Shown: positions 44,111 to 52,701 of the stretch, piece after piece | Position numbering within the stretch: position 1 is the first letter of the stretch | How the letters are laid out: every line of letters starts with the position of its first letter | DNA from: Halomonas icarae | GTDB lineage: Bacteria; Pseudomonadota; Gammaproteobacteria; Pseudomonadales; Halomonadaceae | Direction: 5' to 3' | NCBI RefSeq assembly: GCF_009901955.1 | Contig: NZ_WUTS01000001.1 | Coordinates: forward strand, 744,001 to 808,000 | DNA length: 64,000 nt | Notes under the pieces: model-generated | What the model was told of the DNA's origin: nothing | The model's input: only the letters and a program-made list of their open reading frames with translations | Databases searched by the model: none | Position numbers and translations under genes: made by a program

Positions 44111-46404
44111 GGCGTCGGCGCGTCCTCCTTGGACGCCGGCCCACGATCATGTTACTGCTGGCGCTGCTGGTACTGCTGTTCTTTGGCGGCATGTGGCTGC
44201 TCTCTTCGCTTAACTTGCGCCATGCCGAGGGGGCCCTCACCGAGCTGCGTGAGCGGCAGATTGCAGATACCTTCAATGCCAACCTCGACCGCATCGATGC
44301 CCATCATCGACGCATGGAGCAGAATGGCTGGGGATTGTCCCGGGCCGCCGTGCTGCTGACCGAGATGGAGGCAGGTGAGGCCGACGTCTCCGGCATCCTG
44401 AAGCAGACCCTGGAGGAGTTCACCGACGCCAGTGGGGCCACCCTGTGGCTTCCTCGACTGTCACGGCCGATTGCCATGTTTGCTCATCGTGATGGCACAC
44501 AGGTGGTCGTCGAGCCTCTGGAGCGAGGCTGGATGCAGCCGGAGGCGTTACAGTCCCGTCTCGATACCTGGCGTGAAGGCAGTCCCCAGCCCCACTGGAC
44601 CGGGGCCTACTTCAAGCCGAATATCAACGACGCGGTGGTCAGTGTCAGTGTGCCGGTACGTGATGGTGTGGGGCGAGTGGTGGGCATGGCGGGCAGCGAC
44701 TGGGTCGCCGACGATATCATCAGCATGGTCAGCGGCATAAAGGTCACGCCGAACACCTTCGCCTTCCTGGTGGACAAGGACAATCGAAACCTCTCCAGCC
44801 TGGCGGTCGCCGAGGATCTGCAGCGGGCACAGCGATTGATCGATGAGGTGTCGGCCCTGGAACTGCATCGAGAGGTTGATGCCCTCTCGGCGGGAGAGGG
44901 CATGAAGCGCCTCGATATCACCCTGGCGGGGCAGCGCTGGTCGCTCTATCACGACGCGACCCGTGCCGGAATGGTGTTCGGCATTGCGGTGCCCCAGGCG
45001 GAAATCGATGCCGTTCTGGCGCCCATGCGCGGGGTCAACTTTCGCCTGCTGGCCGGCATCGGGCTGGTCCTGTTACTGCTGGCGGGGGTGATCCTCTTCC
45101 TGGTGGCGGGATTGCTTCGCCAGTTGCGCACGCTCTATACCGATCCGCTGACCGGGCTACCCAACCGAGCACGCCTGTTGACCGATCTCGAGGGCGCGCG
45201 CGAGGGCTCACTGATGCTGGTCAATGTCGACGGCTTCAAGCAGATCAACGATCTGTTTGGCCATCAGTGTGGCGATCGCGTGATCCAGCGCCTGGCGGCC
45301 AGTCTTCAGGCGCTTCTGGAGGCGCACGGCTGTCATCATGGCCAGCTGTATCGCATGCCGGGAGATGAGCATGCGGTCTGGTTGCCCGGCACCATGACGG
45401 ACAGCTCCCTGCGTAGCACGGTAGAGGCTCTGCACCAGGCGCTGAGCGGGCTGCGGGTCGATTGGCGAGGACAGGAGCTCCCGGTGCAGCTATCCCTCGG
45501 GGTGGCCTCGACCTGGCGGCTCGAGGCGGGCCAGGACACCCTGTTGTCCTCGGCCAGCATCGCCCTCAAGCAGGCGCGTGTCGAATCACGCCCCTATGTG
45601 TTCTATGACCCGGCCGTGCAGGTACGGCGCAACTATGAGCGCAACCTGGCCTGGGCCAATCGGCTGGGAGAGGCCCTGGATGAGAGCCGGATCGTATCCT
45701 ATTTTCAGCCGATCATGGATACGGTGAGCGGGCGTGTCGAAAAGTTCGAATGTCTGGTGCGCATGGTGGAACGGGATGGTGAGGTAATCGGCCCCGGTGC
45801 CTTCCTGGAGGTGGCCCGACGCAGCCGACTCTATCATCGCCTGACGCTGACCATGGTCGATCGCTGCCTGGTGGCGGTGGACGAGACGCCCCACGAGTTC
45901 TCATTGAACCTCTCAAGCGAGGATATCGTCGATCCGGAAATCAGCGAGGCACTGTTGGCGCGGGTGGCCGACAGTGGCGCCGGCGATCGACTCATCTTCG
46001 AGATCCTCGAGTCCGAGGGGGTCGACAACTATGCCGCCGTGAGCGCCTTTATCGTTCGCGCCAAGGCGCTGGGGGTACGGATCGCCATCGATGACTTCGG
46101 CAGTGGGTATTCGAGCTTCGAGCATCTGCTGCGTCTCGACGTGGACCTGCTCAAGATCGACGGAAGCCTGGTGCGTCAGCTCGACACCGACAGCGATGCC
46201 GAGACCCTGATCCGGGGTATCGTAAGCTTTGCCCGCGAGATGGGCATCGTTACGGTAGCGGAGTTCGTTCACAACGTCGCGGTACTGGAGAGGGTGCAGG
46301 CATTGGGCGTGGACTTCGCCCAGGGGGCCTGCATCGGCATGCCCGGGCCTCACCCGGAATTCGCGACCCCTATCGGCGGGGTCCGTGCAAATCCTGTGAA
46401 TTAG
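44107..46404 (+). CDS. Membrane sensor with degenerate GGDEF and intact EAL domain (c-di-GMP phosphodiesterase)
   Basis: 765 residues. One N-terminal transmembrane helix (~13-34), a periplasmic dCache-like sensor (~35-310), a second helix (~316-337), then GGDEF (~345-500) and EAL (~525-750). The GGDEF active site reads MPGDEHAV (~417), so cyclase activity is unlikely. The EAL domain has ECLVRM in place of EALVR, but the metal and catalytic residues are present: Glu of ECL, Asn of NLS, Glu of FEILES, DDFGSG, KIDGSLV, Glu of AEFVHN and Gln of AQGACIG. It should therefore hydrolyse c-di-GMP. Confidence 0.9.
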   Translation: MRRRRVLLGRRPTIMLLLALLVLLFFGGMWLLSSLNLRHAEGALTELRERQIADTFNANLDRIDAHHRRMEQNGWGLSRAAVLLTEMEAGEADVSGILKQTLEEFTDASGATLWLPRLSRPIAMFAHRDGTQVVVEPLERGWMQPEALQSRLDTWREGSPQPHWTGAYFKPNINDAVVSVSVPVRDGVGRVVGMAGSDWVADDIISMVSGIKVTPNTFAFLVDKDNRNLSSLAVAEDLQRAQRLIDEVSALELHREVDALSAGEGMKRLDITLAGQRWSLYHDATRAGMVFGIAVPQAEIDAVLAPMRGVNFRLLAGIGLVLLLLAGVILFLVAGLLRQLRTLYTDPLTGLPNRARLLTDLEGAREGSLMLVNVDGFKQINDLFGHQCGDRVIQRLAASLQALLEAHGCHHGQLYRMPGDEHAVWLPGTMTDSSLRSTVEALHQALSGLRVDWRGQELPVQLSLGVASTWRLEAGQDTLLSSASIALKQARVESRPYVFYDPAVQVRRNYERNLAWANRLGEALDESRIVSYFQPIMDTVSGRVEKFECLVRMVERDGEVIGPGAFLEVARRSRLYHRLTLTMVDRCLVAVDETPHEFSLNLSSEDIVDPEISEALLARVADSGAGDRLIFEILESEGVDNYAAVSAFIVRAKALGVRIAIDDFGSGYSSFEHLLRLDVDLLKIDGSLVRQLDTDSDAETLIRGIVSFAREMGIVTVAEFVHNVAVLERVQALGVDFAQGACIGMPGPHPEFATPIGGVRANPVN

Positions 46405-46514
46405 CCCCTGTCGGCGATGCAGTGGCAGCGCAAAAGCCTTACCATGAGCGCCCGCCGCCTTACAGCAGGCTCACCCGCCTTGCCATGGGGCCCTCGCCGA
46501 CAAGGAATGCCATC

Positions 46515-47756
46515 ATGCTGGATAGACTGCCCTTCCTGATCGGGTTGCGCTATGTGCGCGCCAAGCGCCGCAACCACTTTATCTCCTTTATCTCGCTGAC
46601 CTCCATGCTGGGGCTGATGCTCGGCGTGGCCGTGTTGATCCTGGTGCTCTCGGTGATGAACGGCTTCGATCATGAATTGCGCACGCGCATCCTGGGCATG
46701 GTACCCCATACCAAGATCGAGTCGCGCACAGGCATGGTGGAGTGGGAGGCGCTGGCCGAGCGGCTGATGGAGCGTGAACGGGTCATCGGCGCGGCTCCCT
46801 ATGTGGAGCAACAGGGGATGTTCTCGGTGGGGGGGCGCAATGAAGGTGCCATGGTCAACGGCATCCACCCTGAGTGGGAAGACAGGGTATCGATCATCGG
46901 TGATAACATGCAGCAGGGCAGCCTTGCCGATCTCGAGCCCGGCGAATGGAATATCGTGCTCGGCTCCATCCTGGCGCGGCGTCTGGGGGTCGGGGTCGGC
47001 GATCGCGTTACCCTGCTGGTGCCCGAGGCCTCGATCACTCCGGCCGGCGTCTTCCCGCGACTCAAGCGTTTCACCGTCAGCGGTATCTTCAGCGTCGGGG
47101 CCGATCTCGACGCCGCCCTGGCCTATGCCCATATCGAGGATATGCAGACCCTGGCGCGACTGGGGGATGCGGTGGGAGGGCTGCGCCTGGAGCTCGATGA
47201 CCTGTTCGCCGCCAGCGCCGAGACACGCACGATCGTCAACGAGCTGGGGGCTGGCTACCGCGGCTACGACTGGACCTTCTCCCACGGCAATCTCTTCCAG
47301 GCAATCCAGATGGAGAAGCGCATGATCGCGCTGCTGTTGACGGTGATCATCGCCGTGGCGGCCTTCAATATCGTCTCGACGCTGGTCATGGTGGTCACCG
47401 ACAAGCACGCCGATATCGCCATCCTGCGCACCATCGGGGCCACGCCTCGGTCGATCATGGGCATCTTCGTGGTCCAGGGTCTGGCCATCGGCATCATCGG
47501 CATTCTGGTGGGGGTGGGGCTTGGCGTGCTGCTTGCGCTGACCATCTCCGACATCATCGACTGGGTCGAGACGGTGTTCGGGATCCAGTTCCTCGACGCC
47601 GGTGTCTACTTTATCAGCAACCTCCCTTCGCGACTCCACTGGGATGATGTGGGCAATATCGTCGCCTCGGCCCTGGTGCTGACCTTCTTCTCTACCCTCT
47701 ATCCGGCATGGCGGGCTGCCCGCGTGCAGCCGGCGGAGGTGTTGCGCTATGAGTAA
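46515..47756 (+). CDS. lolC: LolC/LolE-family lipoprotein-releasing ABC permease
   Basis: 413 residues from ATG 46515. Four transmembrane helices in the MacB/LolCE layout: one at ~22-48, a large periplasmic domain, then three at ~272-300, ~318-350 and ~376-397. The opening FLIGLRYVRAKRRNHFISFISLTSMLGLMLGVAVLI is diagnostic. It extracts outer-membrane lipoproteins for LolA. Only one such permease is encoded here beside lolD, so it may be LolC, LolE or the single LolF type, depending on the rest of the genome. Confidence 0.9.
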   Translation: MLDRLPFLIGLRYVRAKRRNHFISFISLTSMLGLMLGVAVLILVLSVMNGFDHELRTRILGMVPHTKIESRTGMVEWEALAERLMERERVIGAAPYVEQQGMFSVGGRNEGAMVNGIHPEWEDRVSIIGDNMQQGSLADLEPGEWNIVLGSILARRLGVGVGDRVTLLVPEASITPAGVFPRLKRFTVSGIFSVGADLDAALAYAHIEDMQTLARLGDAVGGLRLELDDLFAASAETRTIVNELGAGYRGYDWTFSHGNLFQAIQMEKRMIALLLTVIIAVAAFNIVSTLVMVVTDKHADIAILRTIGATPRSIMGIFVVQGLAIGIIGILVGVGLGVLLALTISDIIDWVETVFGIQFLDAGVYFISNLPSRLHWDDVGNIVASALVLTFFSTLYPAWRAARVQPAEVLRYE

Positions 47757-47784
47757 CGCTTCGAGCCTCAATCAGGAGATTTCC

Positions 47785-48486
47785 ATGCAACGTACCTTCG
47801 GGCAGACGATGCTGGAGTGTCACGACCTGACGCGTATCTACCGCGAGGGTCCCCAGGACATCACCGTGCTCGATGGTCTTTCCCTTACCGTCAATGCCGG
47901 CGAGCGGGTCGCCGTCGTCGGCAGTTCGGGGTCGGGCAAGACCACCCTGCTCAACCTGTTGGGGGGGCTGGACCTGCCGAGCCGCGGTGAGGTACGCATC
48001 GCCGGAGAGTCACTGTCGAACCTTGGCGAGGCGGCACTCGGACGGTTTCGCAATCAGCATATCGGCTTCGTCTATCAGTTCCACCATCTGCTGGCCGAGT
48101 TCACCGCCGTCGAGAATGCGGCCTTGCCCCTGATCGTGCGTGGTCAGCGCAAGAGGGTTGCAGAAGACGCTGCCATGCAGCTGCTGGAGAAGGTGGGCAT
48201 GGCATCACGTGCCGACCACAAGCCCGGCGAGCTCTCGGGCGGCGAGCGCCAACGGGTGGCGATCGCCCGGGCGCTGGTCACCGACCCCAGCCTGGTGCTG
48301 ATGGATGAACCCACCGGCAATCTGGATCAGCACACTGCGGCCGGGATTCTGGCTCTGATGGACGAGCTGGCCCGTACCGCCGCCTGCGCCTTTGTCATCG
48401 TCACCCACGACCCGGCCCTGGCGGCCCATCAGGACCGTGTCCTGCGCCTCGATGATGGACGCCTGAGCGAGCAGCCACGCGGGTAG
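47785..48486 (+). CDS. lolD: LolD lipoprotein-releasing ABC ATPase
   Basis: 233 residues from ATG 47785, preferred because CAGGAG lies 8 bases upstream. ATG 47749, overlapping the lolC stop, would add 12 residues. Walker A GSSGSGKTT, the LolD motif FVYQFHHLLAEFTAVENAALPL, signature LSGGERQRVAIARAL and Walker B VLMDEPTGNLD are present. It powers release of lipoproteins by the upstream permease. Confidence 0.95.
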   Translation: MQRTFGQTMLECHDLTRIYREGPQDITVLDGLSLTVNAGERVAVVGSSGSGKTTLLNLLGGLDLPSRGEVRIAGESLSNLGEAALGRFRNQHIGFVYQFHHLLAEFTAVENAALPLIVRGQRKRVAEDAAMQLLEKVGMASRADHKPGELSGGERQRVAIARALVTDPSLVLMDEPTGNLDQHTAAGILALMDELARTAACAFVIVTHDPALAAHQDRVLRLDDGRLSEQPRG

Positions 48487-48519
48487 GCGACCCTGTGGGT
48501 CAAGTTTGGCCAGGATTGC

Positions 48520-48545
48520 AGCGGCCGCCTCTCGAGGCGGCCGCT
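48520..48545. terminator. Bidirectional terminator between lolD and the DUF2062 gene
   Basis: A perfect 11-bp stem, AGCGGCCGCCT with AGGCGGCCGCT, loop CTCG, lies in the convergent gap. Confidence 0.6.
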
Positions 48546-48593
48546 CGCGTTGGGGCGAAGGAGACGGTGATCCCGGACAGGCTGATGGGTACC

Positions 48594-49133
48594 CTAGAGG
48601 GTCTCGTCACAGCAGGTTCTGCGCCGGCGCCGATGGCGAGCCTTCCAGCTTCGCGAGACCTGCCAGCGCCACAATAGCCGCACCGCCAGGTTGCCAACGA
48701 GGGCCAATATCACCGCCATGACCACCGATCCCAATGCAAGCGCCGGCAGGATATCGCCGAGACGCTCGGCGACCCAGTGGGGGGAGAGGCGCTCGGGAGC
48801 CTCCCGGCCAGGGATGTTCATCAACCAGGCGCCGAGGCGATAGTTGGCATAGAAGATCAGCGGCATGGTCAGCGGATTGGTGACCCATACCAGCCCCACC
48901 GAGAGGGGCAGATTGCAGCGCGCCAGCTTGGCACCCCCGGCGGCGATGGCCATCTGCAAGGGGATCGGCAGCATGGCGCTGAACAGGCCCACCGAGAAGG
49001 CATTGGCCACGCTGCGACGGCTCAGCACCCATAGTGCGGGGTCGCCGATCAAGGCGCTCATGAAGCGTAGCGAGCGCTGACGCCTCAGGGCGTCCGGATG
49101 TGGCATATAGCGCTGTAGCAGGCGGCGCGGCAT
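48594..49133 (-). CDS. DUF2062-domain membrane protein
   Basis: 179 residues from ATG 49133 (a GTG two codons upstream is possible). Basic N-terminus, then SVANAFSVGLFSAMLPIPLQMAIAAGGAKLARCNLPLSVGLVWVTNPLTMPLIFYANYRLGAWLM, the DUF2062 core, and a C-terminal helix ILPALALGSVVMAVILALVGNLAVRLLW. Function unknown. I remember a DUF2062 gene in the same place in Pseudomonas, between lolD and comEC. The C-terminal tail is highly basic (HRRRRRTCCDETL). Confidence 0.85.
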   Translation of the reverse strand: MPRRLLQRYMPHPDALRRQRSLRFMSALIGDPALWVLSRRSVANAFSVGLFSAMLPIPLQMAIAAGGAKLARCNLPLSVGLVWVTNPLTMPLIFYANYRLGAWLMNIPGREAPERLSPHWVAERLGDILPALALGSVVMAVILALVGNLAVRLLWRWQVSRSWKARHRRRRRTCCDETL

Positions 49134-49245
49134 GGGCACTGGTTCGTGGCATCGTGACCTGTCCTATTATCCATACAAGACTGTGGGGCCGCACCTGTGG
49201 TCTTCCTCGTTATGGGGCCTAGGCCCCGATTGCCGGAGCCAGGCA

Positions 49246-51528
49246 ATGCCAAGAGGATGGGCTCTTCCCCTGGCCCTTGCCGTGCTGTCGGGTATCGGGC
49301 TGGGGGCCAATCCGCCGCCGGGTCTCGCCGAAGGGGTGGGCCTGGCGCTGCTGGTGGCGCTGGCCCTGCGCTGGCGAGGTGCGGTGGCGGGTGTGTTGAC
49401 GGTGGCCTGGATGGCGAGCGCCGTGCTGATCGTGCAGGGCGGGCAGCTTCCCCCCGGGCTGGGCGGGGTCGACCTGATGCTGGAGGGCCGGCTCGAGTCG
49501 GTGGTCGAGCGGGGCAGGGTGACACGACTCGGCGTCAGCGTGGAGCGTTGCCAACCCCTTCGCTCACACCGGCTACCCTGTCGGCACCTGCACCGGGTTC
49601 GTCTCAACGCCTATGCGCCGCCTCCCATGATGACCGGTGAACGCTGGCGGTTCACCGTCAGGCTGAGGCCGCCCGGCGGGCTCGCCAATCCCGGCGCCTT
49701 CGACTATCGCGCCTGGTTATGGCGCGAGGGCATCCAGGCCACCGGTTATGTTCGTCAGTCTCCGGCGCCTCAGCGACTCTCGGCAGCCTCTGTCGATCCG
49801 CGGCAGATGGCGCTGGCGCTGCTCGACCACCAGGAGCTTCCTGCCCGGCCGGGTCGCTGGCTGGCCGCCCTGACTCTGGGAGCCAGCGAGCGACTCTCCG
49901 ATGGCGATTGGGCGTTGCTCAATGCCAGCGGCACCACCCACCTGATGGTGATCTCCGGGCTTCATGTGAGCCTGGTAGCGGGCGTCGTGCTGCTGCTGGG
50001 GCGAGGCGTGGCACGCCTGCTGACACCGGGACGCTGGCGTCTGGCGGTGTGGCCCTGGTGGTTGGCGGCGTTGGGAGCGAGCGGCTATGCGCTGCTGGCG
50101 GGGCTCGAGCCGCCGGCGCTGCGAGCCCTGATCATGGCCCTGGTGGGCCTCTGGGTGGCCAGCGGGCGCCATGCACCGGGACCCTGGCAGGGGTGGTGGC
50201 TGGCACTCGCCGTGGTGCTGTTGCTCGACCCGCTCAGTGCCTGGCGACCGGGGCTGTGGCTCTCCTTCGCTGCGGTGGCCATGCTGATTCTTCTCTGGCA
50301 GGGCAGGCCGCGCCCCCGGGGGATACGTGGCTGGTTGTGGGGGCTGGTGCGCACTCAGCTGATGTTGGCCCCGGCGATGGCGGGTGCCGTGCTGCTGGCC
50401 TTCGAGCGCCTGGCGCCGGCCGCGCCGCTGGTCAACCTCATCGCGGTGCCGTTGGTGAGCGGCCTGCTGGTTCCCCTGGGGCTCCTGGGCTGGCTGTTGG
50501 CGCCCCTGCCGGGGGTGATGGCTGCCTGCTGGTGGCTGTTTGCCCGGCTGACGGATGGCCTGGCCCGGCTGCTGGAGGCGATGGTCGCACGGCTGCCGCT
50601 CTGGTATCCCGAACCGGGGCAGACATTGCCGGTGGCGCTGTCGCTGTTGGCGTTGGCCATGCTGTGGGGAGTGCCCGGCCTCGATAGGCGCCTGCGGATT
50701 GTCGCCACCCTGCTGCTGGGGCTGGTCCCGCTGCTCTGGCAAGCCCCACGCCTGCCGCCAGGAGAGGTGGAGGTCAGGGTCCATGACGTGGGTCAAGGGC
50801 TGCTGGTGGAGCTGCGTACCCGGAGTTATCGACTGCTCTATGATACCGGGCCACGTTTCGCGTCGGGGTTCACACCGCTGGAGTCGCTGTGGCCAGGGGC
50901 GCAAGCCTTCGACATGGTGATCGTCAGCCACGACGACAACGACCATGCCGGCGGGGTGGCGACTCTCGACGCGCTGCATGAGGTCGAGCGCTACCTGGGG
51001 CCACCGGCCGCGCTGCCGGGGGAGAGGGTCGAGCCCTGTCTGGCTGGTCGTCAGTGGCGGCGTGATGACGTCGATTTTCGTCTGCTGTGGCCGCCGGCCT
51101 CGGCCCAGGGGCTTCCGGACAATGACCGCTCCTGCGTGCTGGAGGTCACGGCGGGTGATCACCGCCTGCTTCTCAGCGGCGACCTGGGCAGGGAGCATGA
51201 GCGTCGCTTGCTCCACGAGGTAAGCGGCCCCGTGAGCGTGCTGCTGGCCGGACATCATGGCAGCGCAACCAGTTCCGGAGCAGAGCTGGTCAAGGCGCTC
51301 GTGCCTCGCCACCTGGTGTACAGCGTGGGGCGGCATAACCCCTTCGGCCATCCCGCCCCCGAGGTGGTCAGGCGCTTTCGACGTGTCGGGGCCTGCCAGT
51401 GGAGTACCGGCTTGGACGGTGCCCTGACGTTTCGTCTCGGTGGGGGCGAGCTGGCAGGGCCGAATGCGGCACGCGCCGGCATCCGGCCCGGTGTCGATTG
51501 CGGGCAGCTTGCGTTAGAATCGCCGTAA
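49246..51528 (+). CDS. comEC: ComEC/Rec2-family DNA uptake channel
   Basis: 761 residues from ATG 49246, chosen because CCGGAGCCAGGCA precedes it. Longer upstream starts give a non-hydrophobic extension. The N-terminal OB-like region is followed by the competence domain with many transmembrane helices, including ASGTTHLMVISGLHVSLVAGVVLLL (~225-250). The C-terminal metallo-beta-lactamase-like domain has VHDVGQGLLVELRTRSYRLLYDTG, MVIVSHDDNDHAGG (~565-578) and LLAGHHGSATSSG. ComEC conducts single-stranded DNA across the inner membrane in natural transformation. Confidence 0.92.
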   Translation: MPRGWALPLALAVLSGIGLGANPPPGLAEGVGLALLVALALRWRGAVAGVLTVAWMASAVLIVQGGQLPPGLGGVDLMLEGRLESVVERGRVTRLGVSVERCQPLRSHRLPCRHLHRVRLNAYAPPPMMTGERWRFTVRLRPPGGLANPGAFDYRAWLWREGIQATGYVRQSPAPQRLSAASVDPRQMALALLDHQELPARPGRWLAALTLGASERLSDGDWALLNASGTTHLMVISGLHVSLVAGVVLLLGRGVARLLTPGRWRLAVWPWWLAALGASGYALLAGLEPPALRALIMALVGLWVASGRHAPGPWQGWWLALAVVLLLDPLSAWRPGLWLSFAAVAMLILLWQGRPRPRGIRGWLWGLVRTQLMLAPAMAGAVLLAFERLAPAAPLVNLIAVPLVSGLLVPLGLLGWLLAPLPGVMAACWWLFARLTDGLARLLEAMVARLPLWYPEPGQTLPVALSLLALAMLWGVPGLDRRLRIVATLLLGLVPLLWQAPRLPPGEVEVRVHDVGQGLLVELRTRSYRLLYDTGPRFASGFTPLESLWPGAQAFDMVIVSHDDNDHAGGVATLDALHEVERYLGPPAALPGERVEPCLAGRQWRRDDVDFRLLWPPASAQGLPDNDRSCVLEVTAGDHRLLLSGDLGREHERRLLHEVSGPVSVLLAGHHGSATSSGAELVKALVPRHLVYSVGRHNPFGHPAPEVVRRFRRVGACQWSTGLDGALTFRLGGGELAGPNAARAGIRPGVDCGQLALESP
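51515..51520 (+). promoter_or_regulatory. Candidate -10 box upstream of exbB
   Basis: TAGAAT lies inside the end of comEC, 49 bases before the exbB start. No convincing -35. Confidence 0.35.
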
Positions 51529-51568
51529 ACGCGGTGGGATGACCGCGGCTACCGGAGAGGATGTGCGC

Positions 51569-52267
51569 ATGGACATGATGGAGGCCCTGATCGCCGGGGG
51601 CTGGCTGATGCTGCCGCTGCTGGGTTGCTCGTTGCTGGCCACGGTCATCATCATCGAGCGACTGTGGACCCTGCGCGCCGGGCGCATCGCCCCGCACGGG
51701 CTGGGCCAGGAGGTGTGTAGCCTGATTACCCGTGGCCAGGTCAACCTCTACTGGCTGGAGAGTCACTCACCCCTGGGCGGCGTGCTTGCCGCTGGCCTGC
51801 GCAACGCCGGACTCGGCCATGAGCAGGTCAGGTCGCGACTGACCGAGGCCGCCACCGCGGTGATTCACGATATGGAGCGTTTCCTCAACCCGCTGGGTAC
51901 CATCGCGGCCATCGCTCCGTTGATCGGCCTGCTCGGTACCGTGGTCGGCATGATCGAGGTCTTTGCGGTGATCGTTGCGGGTGATGGGGCGAGTCGTACC
52001 GCCGATCTGGCCGGTGGCATTTCCCAGGCGCTGGTGACCACCGCCGCGGGCCTTACCGTGGCGATTCCTGCGCTGATGTTTCACCGCTACTTTCAGCGCC
52101 GGGTCGAGGATATCACCGTACGCATGGAGGAACAGGCCGGCCAGGTGGTGGAGTTCCTGGCTCACCATGGCAGCGCCATCAGCCTGGCCGAAGGCCAGAC
52201 CCCGGCCCGCGATGCCGAGCGCGTGGAGGCCGATGGTCGCCTGGCGCCAGAGGTGAGGCACCCGTGA
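51569..52267 (+). CDS. exbB: MotA/TolQ/ExbB-family proton channel protein
   Basis: 232 residues from ATG 51569 (GGAGAGG 9 bases upstream). Three transmembrane helices: ~8-30, ~107-135 and ~150-175. The conserved core LNPLGTIAAIAPLIGLLGTVVGMIEVF and GGISQALVTTAAGLTVAIPALMFHRYF are ExbB/TolQ hallmarks. With ExbD it forms a proton-driven motor in the inner membrane. No tonB is present; it sits between comEC and lipid A genes. The DUF2062-comEC-exbBD-lpxK order is familiar from Pseudomonas. Confidence 0.9.
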   Translation: MDMMEALIAGGWLMLPLLGCSLLATVIIIERLWTLRAGRIAPHGLGQEVCSLITRGQVNLYWLESHSPLGGVLAAGLRNAGLGHEQVRSRLTEAATAVIHDMERFLNPLGTIAAIAPLIGLLGTVVGMIEVFAVIVAGDGASRTADLAGGISQALVTTAAGLTVAIPALMFHRYFQRRVEDITVRMEEQAGQVVEFLAHHGSAISLAEGQTPARDAERVEADGRLAPEVRHP

Positions 52268-52701
52268 GGTTTCCGCGACGACGGCGTGATCCGGTGGAGG
52301 TGAACCTCACCCCACTGATCGATGTGGTGTTTCTGCTGCTCATCTTCTTCATGGTATCGACGACCTTCGAGACGCGCCAGGCGCTCGAACTCACCCTGCC
52401 GGAGTCGCTCTCCGGCAGTGCCGCCGAGCCTTCGCCGGTGACGCTGGTGGTCACCGCCGAGGGGGGCTACCGGCTTGGGACGCGCGATCTGGATGCCGAA
52501 TCCCTGGGGCCTGCCCTGGCCGACGAGGCGGATCAGGGACGCGAGCATGGCCTGGTGATAGAGGCGGATGCCCAGGCCCGCCATGCCGACGTGGTACGAG
52601 CCCTCGACCAGGCTGGCCTGAACGGTATTCAGCGTGTACGTATCGCCACCACGGAGCGTGCAGCGCACATTGCCTCACCCAGACCAGCGGAGACACCGTG
52701 A
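52264..52701 (+). CDS. exbD: ExbD/TolR-family protein
   Basis: 145 residues with a GTG start overlapping the exbB stop by four bases. One transmembrane helix near the N-terminus: VEVNLTPLIDVVFLLLIFFMVSTTF (~12-36), with the conserved Asp of LIDVVF that carries protons. The periplasmic part is the usual ExbD alpha/beta fold. It partners ExbB. Its stop overlaps the msbA GTG start. Confidence 0.92.
   Translation: MRFPRRRRDPVEVNLTPLIDVVFLLLIFFMVSTTFETRQALELTLPESLSGSAAEPSPVTLVVTAEGGYRLGTRDLDAESLGPALADEADQGREHGLVIEADAQARHADVVRALDQAGLNGIQRVRIATTERAAHIASPRPAETP

Noticed and set aside
46401-47771. 456-codon minus-strand open frame opposite lolC
   Set aside because: His/Asp/Gln-rich composition typical of an antisense shadow; lolC is clearly coding.
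49717-51351. 544-codon minus-strand open frame opposite comEC
   Set aside because: A shadow caused by high GC content; His/Gln/Pro-rich composition and no domain, while the + frame is a complete ComEC.
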